Positions 42,501-50,600 of a stretch of DNA of 64,000 nt are shown in pieces. Both the position numbers and the translations under genes were made by a program. Position 1 is the stretch's first letter. Each line of letters starts with the position of its first letter. The DNA is taken from assembly GCF_014191495.1 (NCBI RefSeq), contig NZ_JACHWR010000005.1, positions 186,001 to 250,000 on the forward strand, read 5' to 3'. The DNA comes from Nocardioides soli. GTDB taxonomy: Bacteria; Actinomycetota; Actinomycetes; Propionibacteriales; Nocardioidaceae. The notes under the pieces were generated by a model that made no database searches, was not told the origin of the DNA, and saw nothing but the letters and a program-made list of their open reading frames with translations.

Positions 42501-43177
42501 TTGTAGGCGCGCCCGGCCGGCGAGCCGGTGTAGAGGCTGTTGCCGCCGTAGGCGTTGTAGGCCTGCCAGGTCGTGTCGGAGGTCTGGACGAGCAGGTCGG
42601 ACCCGGAGCCGTCGTCGCGGACCACGAAGAAGACGTGGCTGGAGCCGGCCGGGCCGTCGGTGCGCACCAGCTTGGCGAAGTAGATGCCCGAGACGGCGGT
42701 GGCGGGCACGGTCCACGACGCGTTCTGGGTCCAGTTGCCGCAGTCGACGAGCCCGGTGGCGGGCGCGGTGACGCAGTTCGGCTGGTTGGTGTTGATGCTG
42801 GTCGGGCTCACGCTGGTGATGAACCGGGCGCCGAGGCCGCCGTAGTAGCCCATCCGGTAGATGTCGAGGCGGTACGACGTGGCGGCGGTGTCGATCTTGA
42901 AGCCCTGGGTCTCGCCGACGTTGACGCTCATCTGGGTCGCGAAGCCCTGGATGGAGGCGCTGCCGGCCCCGGTGATGCCCCACTCGCTCTCGGGGTTGCC
43001 CGGCCTGGTGTTCTCGCAGGCGACCGGGCTCGCGACCGGGGTGTCGCAGGGTGCGGCCACCGCCGCCGGCGTCGGCAGCACCACGCTCAGCCCGGCGGCC
43101 ACCAGCACCGCGGCCAGCGCGACCAGCCCACTTCGCGACCGCTGCGTCCGAGCCGTCCGTCGTCCGTCAGCACCCAT
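36572..43177 (-). CDS. Giant secreted protein: DMF-amidase-like, DUF4082, Big_5, amidotransferase-like and deacetylase-like regions
   Basis: 2201-aa exported protein. Signal peptide: LVALAAVLVAAGLSVVLPTPAAVAA. Regions in order: N,N-dimethylformamidase beta-subunit-like domain (about 45-540; MGYYGGLGARF, SVGHDEYWSGQQR, FFSGNEIFWKTRWE); Ig-like (about 555-650); DUF4082 (about 645-810); two nearly identical Big_5 Ig-like domains (about 812-1015, TVTGRTPANGATGV); second DUF4082 (about 1019-1175); third Big_5; a flavodoxin/glutamine-amidotransferase-like region (about 1295-1530); a polysaccharide-deacetylase-like region with VVATGDDHG and EVGLHHTTDC (about 1535-1800); FN3-like tail. No anchor is seen. 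GGAGGAACGGG precedes the ATG. It is divergent from purL. Enzymatic roles are inferred from motifs only; the DMF-like part may act on surface polysaccharide rather than DMF. Confidence 0.78.
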   Translation of the reverse strand: MGADGRRTARTQRSRSGLVALAAVLVAAGLSVVLPTPAAVAAPCDTPVASPVACENTRPGNPESEWGITGAGSASIQGFATQMSVNVGETQGFKIDTAATSYRLDIYRMGYYGGLGARFITSVSPTSINTNQPNCVTAPATGLVDCGNWTQNASWTVPATAVSGIYFAKLVRTDGPAGSSHVFFVVRDDGSGSDLLVQTSDTTWQAYNAYGGNSLYTGSPAGRAYKVSYNRPFTTRDNAPEDFVFNAEYPMVRWLESNGYDVSYSSGADTDRRGAELLEHEAFLSVGHDEYWSGQQRANVEAARAAGVNLAFFSGNEIFWKTRWENSIDGAGTPYRTLVTYKETHADARLDPQDPPTWTGTWRDPRFSPPADGGRPENALSGTIFTSNCCAINMVVGSADGKMRFWRNTRVATLGTNQTTTVGSNVIGYEWDEDADNGARPAGLFRLSQTTGNAQVLQDWGTNYADGTATHAMTMYRAPSGALVFGAGTIQWSWALDANHDRGSAAADTAARQATVNLLADMGVQPTTLQGGLTAATASTDTNAPTSAITAPADNATVPVGSPVTVSGTAADTGGGRVGGVEVTTDGGTTWHRATGRETWTYTFTPNNDATLRIRSRATDDSGNIETPQPGITVTAGAGSGGGSGGCPCTIWPSSAVPQKTDPDTSSVELGVKFQPAQNGFITGIRYYKPTQATGTHVGTLWTGTGTKLATATFTNESASGWQQASFPSPVAVTANTTYVASYFAPSRYAVSSAYFTSAFTRGPLTALRDGASGGNGVYRYGSTAGSFPTGTYNSENYWVDVVFDNGPDTTKPTVTGRTPANGATGVAVGVAPTATFSEPVTSGSIGFTLRNAAGTQITATTAYNAGTQTATLTPNAALQPSTTYTATLTGATDAAGNTMDPTSWSFTTAAADTTKPTVTGRTPANGATGVPTSVGPTATFSEPVTSGSINFVLRNPAGTQITATTAYNAGTQTATLTPSAGLQPSTTYTATLTGATDTAGNTMDPTSWSFTTAATSSACPCTIWPATATPAATDPDTASVELGVRFRTSQAGYITGIRYYKPTQTSGTHVGTLWTGTGTKLATVTFAGETASGWQQATFASPVAVQAGTTYVASYFTPSRYAVSSGYFSSATTRGPLTALANGTDGGNGLYRYTGTAGVFPNNTYNNENYWVDVVFQETAADTTAPNLIDRSPAPGSTGAPTNAVVSATYGEPLQAGTGTVEVRNPAGTLVSGTTTLDSGGMRLVFQPALALASSTTYSVQVSGAGDAAGNVAPQTTWSFQTAAPAPPAPDQGPGGPIAVVTSAGNPVSTYLAEIMRAEGLNEFATVGPAALTASGLASYGALIVGEVPVTDAQVAAVTDWVTAGGDLVLMRPDSRFLGLAGLTAQSGTVADGYLAVDPATAPGAGITSETMQFHGPANRYALAGATAVAALYSSATASTGLPAVAWRSVGPNGGQVATFAYDLARSVVQTHQGNPAWAGQERDGQAPIRSDDLYFGGSGTSDWVNLDKVQIPQADEQQRLLANLLTVMRRDRMPLPRFWYFPDRHKAVVVATGDDHGTGGTAGRFDAYLAASPAGCSVAAWTCPRFTSYVYTSTPLSNAQATTYQGQGFEVGLHHTTDCNDFTSLANLQSGYSSQLSAWRSKYGGVLAPATTRTHCIVFSDWSSQPKAELANGIRLDTNYYFWPGSWVQDRPGFMNGSGIPMRFTDTDGSMVDVYQTQTFMTDESEQSFPFTPNTLLDRALGAPGYYGAFTANMHTDAATTFESSQLLASAQARGVPVISARQLLTWTDGRNGSSFADLAWSGSTLSFSIRVGSGASRLTAMLPTSGPGGTTLSGLTRDGAAVPVTPMTVKGQEYATFAASAGSWSASYAAGGSASPAAARVASTTADGTTVAWRTGTPATSTVRYGTSAGSLDRVASTADRTTRHRLTIPGLVAGRTYHYRVVSRAPDGRTRVWPRAGLPPATFRTAALDRRAPTPSRVRALSLPDGTARVTWSTRTPAASVVRFTQPSTLRVRSRVDDRLVRRHEVVLTGLRPRSTYWLTVGSTDARGRSASSRPVALRTRGPGVALQTALDFRTGRVAGDLRIGDAGFGRLVLPAGGSGTFSSAVQDARAKVHWTSAVVQRSGAARLVLSVRTGDRPRPDHTWSAWRRVRASELDRPGRYLQLRLRLTAPAGARASVSAVGFAHDGAAPAPIGEVS

Positions 43178-43197
43178 GGGCTCGCCCCGTTCCTCCG

Positions 43198-43219
43198 GCC
43201 CCGGGCAGGTGCCCGGGGC
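43198..43219 (-). other. Hairpin in leader of the giant gene
   Basis: GCCCCGGGCA-GG-TGCCCGGGGC is a perfect 10-bp stem lying between a TAGCGT -10-like box (43234-43239 on the other strand) and the ribosome-binding site. It could limit leader transcription or translation. Confidence 0.4.
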
Positions 43220-43350
43220 TCCCGGACTGCTCGCACGCTAGGCGCGCGCCGCCGCCAGGTGCGGCGCCGGCGGACGAGTTACCAAGCATGGGGGAGCACC
43301 CGGGCCGGTGCGGTGCCGGTGCGCGTCCGGCTCGCCGGTAGATTGGCCGC

Positions 43351-45591
43351 GTGCTCGACACCGTCGCCGTCGCCACCGAAGACCCCCACCGCGAGCAGCC
43401 GTGGGCCGACCTCGGCCTCAAGGCCGACGAGTACCAGCGGATCCGCGAGATCCTCGGTCGTCGCCCCACCAGCTCCGAGCTCGCGATGTACTCCGTGATG
43501 TGGAGCGAGCACTGCTCCTACAAGAGCTCCAAGGTGCACCTCAAGCAGTTCTCCGAGCTCAGCCAGGAGACCCCGGTCGGCAAGATGCTGGCCGGCATCG
43601 GGGAGAACGCCGGCGTCATCGACATCGGCCAGGGCTACGCGGTGACCTTCAAGGTCGAGTCGCACAACCACCCGTCGTACGTCGAGCCCTACCAGGGCGC
43701 GGCGACCGGCGTGGGCGGCATCGTCCGCGACATCCTCGCGATGGGTGCCCGCCCGGTCGCGGTGATGGACCCGCTGCGCTTCGGCCCGCTCGACGCCGAC
43801 GACACCCACCGGGTGCTGCCCGGGATCGTCGCGGGCGTCGGCGGCTACGGCAACTGCCTGGGCCTGCCCAACATCGGCGGCGAGGCGGTCTTCGACGAGA
43901 GCTACCTCGGCAACCCGCTCGTCAACGCACTCTGCGTCGGCGTCCTGCGGCACGAGGACCTGCACCTCGCCAAGGCGTCCGGCGTCGGCAACCAGGTGAT
44001 CCTCTACGGCGCGCGCACCGGCGGTGACGGCATCGGCGGCGTCTCGGTGCTCGCCTCCGAGACGTTTGACGCCGACGGCCCCGCCAAGCGGCCCAGCGTG
44101 CAGGTCGGCGACCCCTTCATGGAGAAGCTGCTCATCGAGTGCACGCTCGAGATCTTCGCCGCGGGCCTGGTCGCCGGCATCCAGGACCTCGGCGGCGCGG
44201 GCCTGTCCTGCGCCACCTCCGAGCTCGCGTCCGCCGGCGACGGCGGCATGCACGTCGAGCTCGACCGGGTGCCGCTGCGCGACTCGACGCTCGCTCCGGA
44301 GGAGATCCTGATGAGCGAGTCGCAGGAGCGGATGATGGCGGTCGTCGAGCCAGCCGATGTCGACGCGTTCCTGGAGATCTGCGCGAAGTGGGACGTCGAG
44401 GCCGTCGTGATCGGTGAGGTCACCGAGACCGGCCGGCTGCAGATCGACTGGCACGGCGAGCGCGTCGTCGACGTACCGCCGCGGTCGGTCGCGCACGACG
44501 GCCCGACGTACCACCGTCCCTTCGCCCGCCCCGACTGGCAGGACGACCTGCAGGCCGACGCGGCCGAGGCGCTGCCGCGGCCGACGTCGGGCGACGACCT
44601 GCGCAAGACGCTGCTGACGCTGGTCGCGAGCCCCAACCTCTGCGACAAGTCGTGGATCACCGACCAGTACGACCGCTACGTCCGCGGCAACACCGTGCTC
44701 GCCCAGCCCAGCGACAGCGGCATGATCCGCGTCGACGAGGAGACCAACCTCGGCGTCGCGGTCTCCACCGACTGCAACGGCCGCTTCGCCAAGCTCGACC
44801 CGTACGCCGGTGCGCAGCTCGCCCTCGCCGAGAGCTACCGCAACGTCGCGACCGGCGGCGCGGTGCCGCTGGCGATCTCCGACTGCCTCAACTTCGGCTC
44901 GCCCGAGGACCCGGCGGTGATGTGGCAGTTCGCCGAGGCCTGCCGCGGTCTCAAGGACGCCTGTGCCGAGCTCGGCATCCCGGTCACCGGCGGCAACGTC
45001 AGCCTCTACAACCAGACCGGCGAGACCGCGATCCTGCCCACGCCCGTGGTGGCGGTGCTCGGCGTGGTCGACGACGTCACGCGGCGTACGCCGTCGGCCT
45101 GGTCGGCCGGTGGCGAGCGGGTGTTCCTGCTCGGCGAGACCCGCGAGGAGCTCTCCGGCTCGGAGTGGGCGCACGTCGTGCACGGCCACCTCGGTGGCCT
45201 GCCGCCCGCGGTCGACCTCGAGGCCGAGCGCGCGCTGGCCCGGCTGCTGCACGCCGGCGTCGGACTGCTGACCTCGGCTCACGACCTCTCCGACGGCGGC
45301 CTCGCCCAGGCGCTCGCCGAGGCGGCAATGCGCCACGGCGTCGGCGTCTCGGTGACCGTGCCGGGCGACGCGTTCGTCGGCCTCTTCAGCGAGTCGACCG
45401 CTCGGGCGGTCGTCACCGTCCCCGACGGCGCCGCGGAGCGGCTCGTCGAGCTGGCCGAGGAGCACGGCGTGCCGATCGCCGCGCTCGGCGTCACCGGCGG
45501 CGACGCGCTCGTGGTCGACGGCGTCTTCGACGTCCCGCTCGACGAGCTGCGCGCCGCCTGGACCGCGACCCTGCCGGCCGCGCTCTCGTGA
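43351..45591 (+). CDS. purL: FGAM synthase large subunit PurL (small-type)
   Basis: ATP-dependent synthase subunit of the PurSQL complex, converting FGAR to FGAM. 746 aa is the length of the bacterial small PurL that needs PurS and PurQ. Visible signatures: SVMWSEHCSYKSSKVHL near 49, VESHNHPSYVEPYQGAATGVGG near 105, LSCATSELASAGDGGMHVEL near 288, MSESQERMMAVV near 325 and GNVSLYNQTG near 549. The start is GTG 43351 with TAGATT 6 nt upstream, so it is leaderless. purS and purQ lie 11 kb away, separated by the giant secreted gene. The stop overlaps the next start (GTGA). Confidence 0.96.
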   Translation: MLDTVAVATEDPHREQPWADLGLKADEYQRIREILGRRPTSSELAMYSVMWSEHCSYKSSKVHLKQFSELSQETPVGKMLAGIGENAGVIDIGQGYAVTFKVESHNHPSYVEPYQGAATGVGGIVRDILAMGARPVAVMDPLRFGPLDADDTHRVLPGIVAGVGGYGNCLGLPNIGGEAVFDESYLGNPLVNALCVGVLRHEDLHLAKASGVGNQVILYGARTGGDGIGGVSVLASETFDADGPAKRPSVQVGDPFMEKLLIECTLEIFAAGLVAGIQDLGGAGLSCATSELASAGDGGMHVELDRVPLRDSTLAPEEILMSESQERMMAVVEPADVDAFLEICAKWDVEAVVIGEVTETGRLQIDWHGERVVDVPPRSVAHDGPTYHRPFARPDWQDDLQADAAEALPRPTSGDDLRKTLLTLVASPNLCDKSWITDQYDRYVRGNTVLAQPSDSGMIRVDEETNLGVAVSTDCNGRFAKLDPYAGAQLALAESYRNVATGGAVPLAISDCLNFGSPEDPAVMWQFAEACRGLKDACAELGIPVTGGNVSLYNQTGETAILPTPVVAVLGVVDDVTRRTPSAWSAGGERVFLLGETREELSGSEWAHVVHGHLGGLPPAVDLEAERALARLLHAGVGLLTSAHDLSDGGLAQALAEAAMRHGVGVSVTVPGDAFVGLFSESTARAVVTVPDGAAERLVELAEEHGVPIAALGVTGGDALVVDGVFDVPLDELRAAWTATLPAALS

Positions 45592-46259
45592 GGCGCGTCC
45601 CGTACGGCGACCACCCGTCGCAGTTCGGGATGCTCTCGGTGCCCGACCGGAGTCCGGTCGGGGTGGCCGTGCTCGTGCACGGTGGCTTCTGGAAGCCCGA
45701 CTACGGCATCGAGTACGCCCTGCCGCTGGTGCCCTCGCTGCTCGCGCGCGGCTGGGCGACCTGGGTCGTGGAGTACCGCCGCGGCACCGGTGCGGGCGAC
45801 ACCCTGCACGACGTGCGCGCCGCGATCCGGGCGCGTCCCGACCTGCCGGGCCCGGTCGTCGGGATCGGACACTCCGCCGGCGGCCACCTCGCGACCTGGG
45901 CCGCCGGGCACGGCGGACTCACGCAGGTCGTCTCCCAGGCGGGCGTCCTCGACCTGCGCGCGGCGTACGACGACGGCCTCGGCGACGGCGCGGTCGGGCG
46001 CTTCCTCGGCCACCCGCCCGGGGCCTCGGACGACGACGTCGACCCGATCCGGTGCGTCCCGCTCGGCGTACCGCTCTGGTGCGTGCACGCCACCGCCGAC
46101 GACATCGTGCCGATCTCGCAGTCCCGCGCCTACGTCGCGGCCGCCCGCGCCGCCGGCGCCCCCGCCCACCTGATCGAGGTCGAAGGCGATCACCTCACCG
46201 TCATCGACCCGGACTCCGACCCCTGGGCCCGTACGCTAGCGATCCTGCCTCGAGGTTGA
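45588..46259 (+). CDS. Alpha/beta hydrolase coupled to purL
   Basis: 223-aa single-domain hydrolase. It has LVHGGFWKPDYG (oxyanion HGGxW motif, typical of arylformamidase/kynurenine-formamidase-like and esterase families) near residue 26, the nucleophile elbow GIGHSAGGHLATW near 89, the acid in HATADDIVPIS near 164 and the catalytic histidine in EVEGDHLTVID near 200. All parts of a Ser-Asp-His triad are present. The GTG start overlaps the purL stop by 4 nt. The stop TGA is formed inside a GTTGAATCCCGACTCAAC palindrome. The natural substrate is unknown. Confidence 0.82.
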   Translation: MRRVPYGDHPSQFGMLSVPDRSPVGVAVLVHGGFWKPDYGIEYALPLVPSLLARGWATWVVEYRRGTGAGDTLHDVRAAIRARPDLPGPVVGIGHSAGGHLATWAAGHGGLTQVVSQAGVLDLRAAYDDGLGDGAVGRFLGHPPGASDDDVDPIRCVPLGVPLWCVHATADDIVPISQSRAYVAAARAAGAPAHLIEVEGDHLTVIDPDSDPWARTLAILPRG

Positions 46260-46865
46260 ATCCCGACTCAACGTTTCGGCGAGGCGGACGGCGGCGTGGA
46301 GGACGAGGTCGGTGAGGTCGGGGTCGGTGACGGCGCGTTCGGGGGCCTGTCCGAGGGTGAGTGCGGCGGGCTGGGTGAGCCAGGCCCAGGCGCGCCAGGG
46401 GTCCATCCGGGCGGCGAGCAGGGGCTCGAGCACCGGGGCCAGGTCGGGTCGCAGCTCGCCGTCCGGCAGCAGCTGGAAGGCCGGGACGATCGTGCGCTCC
46501 TCCACCGGTACGACGAGCAGCCGGTGGGTTTGGGCGGCCTTGTGGACGGCGTACCGGGTCGCGTCGACCGACGCGCCGCGCACCTCGGCGAGGGTGTCGT
46601 AGGTGAACCACGGGCTCGCGAGCAGCTCGGTGCGCAGCCGGGCCTGGCGGGCGAGCACGACCAGTCCGACGGGGACGGCGTGCTCGGGCTCGGAGCCCAC
46701 GCTGTGCAGGAGTCGGTCGAGCTCGTCGAGCCGGTCGGGCTCGGTCCACACCGCGAGCCCGGAGGGGTCGCGGGTGAAGGTCGGCAGCCCGGCCTCGCCC
46801 AGATGCGCGGCGAGGCCGAGGTCCTCGAGCCAGGTGGCGAGGCGATCGCCGTCAGCAGGTGTCAC
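46236..46865 (-). CDS. Predicted DNA-binding protein resembling MbcA/ParS/Xre-type antitoxins
   Basis: 209-aa protein of uncertain family. The middle has an excisionase-like HTH pattern (YDTLAEVRGASVDATRYAVHKAAQTHRLLVV, about 108-138), then a strand reading RTIVPAFQLLPDGELRPDLA, and a C-terminal helix region with DPWRAWAWLTQPAALTLGQAPE. This order (HTH, PAFQ strand, WL-P-L-G-P helix) is the plan of MbcA/ParS-like antitoxins (DUF2384 region), but no RES-type toxin is adjacent, so it may be a stand-alone regulator. GTG 46865 is the chosen start. It is divergent by 43 bp from a methyltransferase and overlaps the convergent hydrolase end by 24 bp. Confidence 0.55.
   Translation of the reverse strand: MTPADGDRLATWLEDLGLAAHLGEAGLPTFTRDPSGLAVWTEPDRLDELDRLLHSVGSEPEHAVPVGLVVLARQARLRTELLASPWFTYDTLAEVRGASVDATRYAVHKAAQTHRLLVVPVEERTIVPAFQLLPDGELRPDLAPVLEPLLAARMDPWRAWAWLTQPAALTLGQAPERAVTDPDLTDLVLHAAVRLAETLSRDSTSRQDR
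46255..46272. repeat. GTTGAATC palindrome, second locus
   Basis: GTTGAATC-CC-GACTCAAC lies at the overlap of two convergent genes. It provides the stop of the hydrolase and the last codons of the DNA-binding protein. The same unit occurs four times in the purD-purB hairpin. Confidence 0.55.
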
Positions 46866-46908
46866 CGGACCAGCCTGCCCTATGGGCGGCGCGACCCATA
46901 CTGGGGGC

Positions 46909-47544
46909 ATGAGCCACGAGGAGATCACCCGCGAGCACTTCGAGCAGCCGTCCTGGGACGAGCGGTACGCCGGGCCCGAGCGCACGTGGAGCGGCCGGCC
47001 GAACGCCGTCCTGGTGGCCGAGGCGGGCGAGCTGCCGGTCGGGCGGGCCGTCGACCTGGGCTGCGGCGAGGGCGGTGACGCGATCTGGCTCGCCGAGCGG
47101 GGCTGGCAGGTCACCGGTGTCGACTTCTCCGCCGCCGGGCTCGCGAAGGCCGCCGAGCATGCCGCCGAGCGCGGCGTCGCCGACCGCATCACCTGGCGGC
47201 AGGCCGACCTGCGCACCTGGACGCCCGCCGGCGAGCAGTGGGACCTGGTGACCTCGCACTTCCTGCACCTGCTCGACCAGGGCATGGTCGACGCCACTCG
47301 CCGGATGGCCGACGCCGTCGCTCCCGGGGGCACCCTGCTCGTGGTCGGCCACCACCCCGACGACAGCCACACGGGGCTGCGGTGGTCGGTGCCCGGTGTC
47401 CTGTTCAGCGCCGACGAGCTCGTCCCGGCACTCGACCCGGACCGGTTCGAGATCCGGGTCGAGGCTCGCGAGCGCACCGAGGCCCGGCACGAGGAGACCC
47501 ATGCGGTCACCGACGCCGTGCTGGTCGCCCGACGCGTCGGCTGA
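46909..47544 (+). CDS. Class I SAM-dependent methyltransferase
   Basis: 211-aa methyltransferase with Rossmann fold. Motif I is VDLGCGEGGDAIWLAERGW near residue 48, motif II VTGVDFSAAGLAKA near 69, acidic motif WRQADLRTW near 96, and post-motif MADAVAPGGTLLVVGHHP near 131. The start region PSWDERYAGPERTWSGRPN resembles small-molecule methyltransferases of the tellurite/thiopurine-resistance type. CATACT lies 6 nt before the ATG, fitting leaderless initiation. Substrate unknown. A perfect 20-bp palindrome starts 12 nt after the stop. Confidence 0.85.
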   Translation: MSHEEITREHFEQPSWDERYAGPERTWSGRPNAVLVAEAGELPVGRAVDLGCGEGGDAIWLAERGWQVTGVDFSAAGLAKAAEHAAERGVADRITWRQADLRTWTPAGEQWDLVTSHFLHLLDQGMVDATRRMADAVAPGGTLLVVGHHPDDSHTGLRWSVPGVLFSADELVPALDPDRFEIRVEARERTEARHEETHAVTDAVLVARRVG

Positions 47545-47556
47545 GGTCGTTCCGAC

Positions 47557-47576
47557 GGTCCGGTCTAGACCGGACC
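47557..47576. terminator. Perfect palindrome GGTCCGGTCTAGACCGGACC
   Basis: 20-bp perfect palindrome 12 nt after the methyltransferase stop and about 110 nt before the giant surface-protein gene. It could be a terminator for the former or a dimeric operator for the latter; its central CTAG and lack of loop favour an operator slightly. Confidence 0.45.
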
Positions 47577-47683
47577 CGAGCGCTTCCGGGCTCGATCCGT
47601 CCCGCGGTCGCGGCCACTGGCAGAATGCCGCTCGCAGTGGGGATCGCGGGCTCTGTCGCCCGTGTGTGGGGCGTCTAGAAGCG

Positions 47684-50600
47684 GTGAAGCAATTGAGTGC
47701 GCGTCGAGTCCGGGCGTTCTCGCCTCTCCTGATCGGCGTGCTCGCCGCACTGACGACGGCGCTGCTGCCGCCGGTGCCGGCGACCGCCGCACCGGCCGCC
47801 GGCCGGACGGCCTGCACGATCAACGGCACGCCGGGTCCCGACGTGCTGCGTGGCGGCCCCGGCCGCGACGTCATCTGCGGCTGGGGCGGCGACGACGTGC
47901 TGATCGGCGGCGGCGGTGACGACGTGCTGCGCGGTGGTGGCGGTGACGACGTGCTGCGCGGCGGCGACGGCGACGACCTCCTCCAGGGCGGCCGCGGCGC
48001 CGACCGGCTGTACGGCGGCGCCGGGGACGACGTGCTGCGCGGCTACGTCGGCGACGACCGGCTGTACGGCGAGGCCGGGGACGACGAGCTGCGCGGCTAC
48101 CGGGGCCGGGACCGGCTCGACGGCGGGCCCGGCGTCGACCGCCTGTTCGGCGGACCGGGTAGCGACCGCCTGATCGCGCGCGGCGACGACGGCGCCGGTG
48201 ACCGGATCTCCTGCGGCCGCGGCGAGGACGTCGTGGTGGCGGACTCCGGAGCCCAGGTGCAGGGACGCTGCCAGACGGCCCCTGGCAACCGGGCCCCGAC
48301 GCAGCTGCGGCTGGTGCCCGCCCGGGTCGCGGAGAACCAGCCCGCCGGCACCGAGGTCGGCCGCCTGCAGGCCGTCGACCCCGACAGCGGCGACGCGCAC
48401 GAGTTCACCCTGGTCCCGGGGGCCGGCGCCGACGACAACGCGGCGTTCGTGCTCGACGGCGACCGCCTGCTGACGGCCCGGCCCTTCGACTTCGAGGCCG
48501 CGCCGCGTCTGTCGGTGCGGGTGCAGGCGACCGACCGCGGTGGGCTGAGCCTCGCGGCGTCCCTCACCGTCGAGGTGACCGATGTCGCGGAGAACCGGGC
48601 GCCCACGGCGGTCGGCGACGCCTACGCCACCGACGAGGACGTCGACCTGCGGCTGCCGACGACCGGCACCGGCGGTCCCACCGCCAACGACACCGACCCC
48701 GACGGCGACCCGCTCACCGTGGTCGCCGTCGACCAGGCGTCCGGCGGTACCGTCGAGATCGCCGCTGCCGAGATCGTGTTCCGCCCCGAGCCCGACCGCT
48801 GCGGCACCGGCTCGGCCGGCTTCCGCTACACGGTCTCCGACGGGCGCGGGGGCAGCGACTCGGCCCGGGTCGACGTCGACCTCCGGTGCCTGCCCGACCC
48901 GACCGTCGTCCGCGACGACTCCGCGACGGTGGACGAGGACGCGCCGGCGACCACGATCGACGTCCTCGCCAACGACACCGACCCGGACGGCGACCCGGTC
49001 GAGATCGACTCGGTCACCCAGCCCGCCCACGGCACCGTGGTCGTCACCGGCGGCGGCTCCGCACTCACCTACCGGCCGGCGGCGAACTTCTGCAGCCCGC
49101 CGGTGGACACGTTCACCTACACGGTCGTCGACGGACCGACCGCCACGGTCTCGGTGAGCGTGGACTGCGTCGACGACGCCCCGGTCGCCGTGGCCGACAC
49201 CCTCGAGCTGACCGAGGACGACCCGGCGACAGCCGCCGACCCGCTCGCCAACGACACCGACGTCGACGGCGGGCCGATGTCGATCGACTCGGTGACCCAG
49301 CCGGCGGCGGGCACCGTCGCGATCATCGGTGGTGGCGCGGACGCGACGTACGAGCCGGACGCCGACGCGTGCGGCCCCGACAGCTTCACCTACACGCTGT
49401 CCCCCGGCGGCTCGACCGCGACCGTAGCGGTGGAGGTGGCCTGCGTCGACGACGCGCCCGTCGGGGTGGCCGACACCCTCGAGATCGCGGAGGACTCCGG
49501 CTGGACCGTGGTGCCCGTGCTCGCCAACGACACCGACGTCGACGACGGCCCGATGGCGACGACCGGCGCCACCGGCGCGAGCCACGGCCAGCTCGACCTC
49601 ATCGCGGGCACGATCTCCTACCGACCGGCGGCCGACTACTGCGGCTCCGACAGCTTCACCTACACGCTCTGGCCGGGCAACACCACCGTCCCGGTCACCG
49701 TGACCGTGACCTGTGTCGACGACCCGCCCGTCGCGGTGAGCGACAGCGTGACGACGACCGTCGACACGCCGGTCGAGCTGGACGTGCTGGCCAACGACAC
49801 CGACGTGGACGGCGGCCCCATCGCCGCGGAGGTGGTCAGCGGCCCGGCGCACGGCTCGCTCCTGCTCGACGACGACGGCACCGGCACCTACAGCCCGGCC
49901 GAGGGCTACTGCAACACCAGGCCGGGCCCCGCCCCGGACACCTTCGTCTACCGGCTCGTCCCGGGTGGTGCGACCGCCACCGTCGCGGTGACGGTCACCT
50001 GCTCCGACGACCCGCCGACGGCGGTCGACGACACCCTGCTCGTCGCCGAGGACGCCCCCGCCACGCCGGTGGCCGTGCTGGCCAACGACACCGACTCCGA
50101 CGGCGGCCCGATGTCGGTCGGCGCGGTGACCCAGCCCGACCACGGCGTGGTCGTGATCACGGGTGGCGGCACCGGGCTGACCTACGAGCCGGCCGTGAAC
50201 TACTGCGGCCCCGACAGCTTCACCTACACCCTGTCGCCGGGCACCTCGACCGCCACCGTCGAGGTGACGGTCGGCTGCGTCGACGACGCCCCGGTCGCCG
50301 TCGACGACGCGGTCACCGTGGAGGAGGACGCTGCCGCGTCGGCGCTCGACGTGCTCGCCAACGACACCGACATCGACGGCGGCCCGAAGCGGGTCGACGC
50401 GGTGGTCAGCGGCCCGGCGCACGGCACCGTGCTGATCACCGGAGGCGGCAGCGGTCTGACCTACACGCCCGAGGCCGACTACTGCAACGACCCGCCCGGC
50501 ACCGACCCCGACGAGTTCACCTACAAGCTGAACGGCGGGGACACCGCCGTCGTCGAGGTCACGGTGACCTGCGTCAACGACGCTCCCGTCGTACCCACGG

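Noticed and set aside
37907..43498. 1863-aa open frame on the plus strand
   Set aside because: It is the antisense shadow of the giant secreted gene: Val/Arg/Gly/Ala-rich sequence without domains. The opposite strand has signal peptide, domains and motifs.
47675..50422. 915-aa minus-strand open frame opposite the RTX protein
   Set aside because: Antisense of repeats; the periodicity only mirrors the real coding strand.
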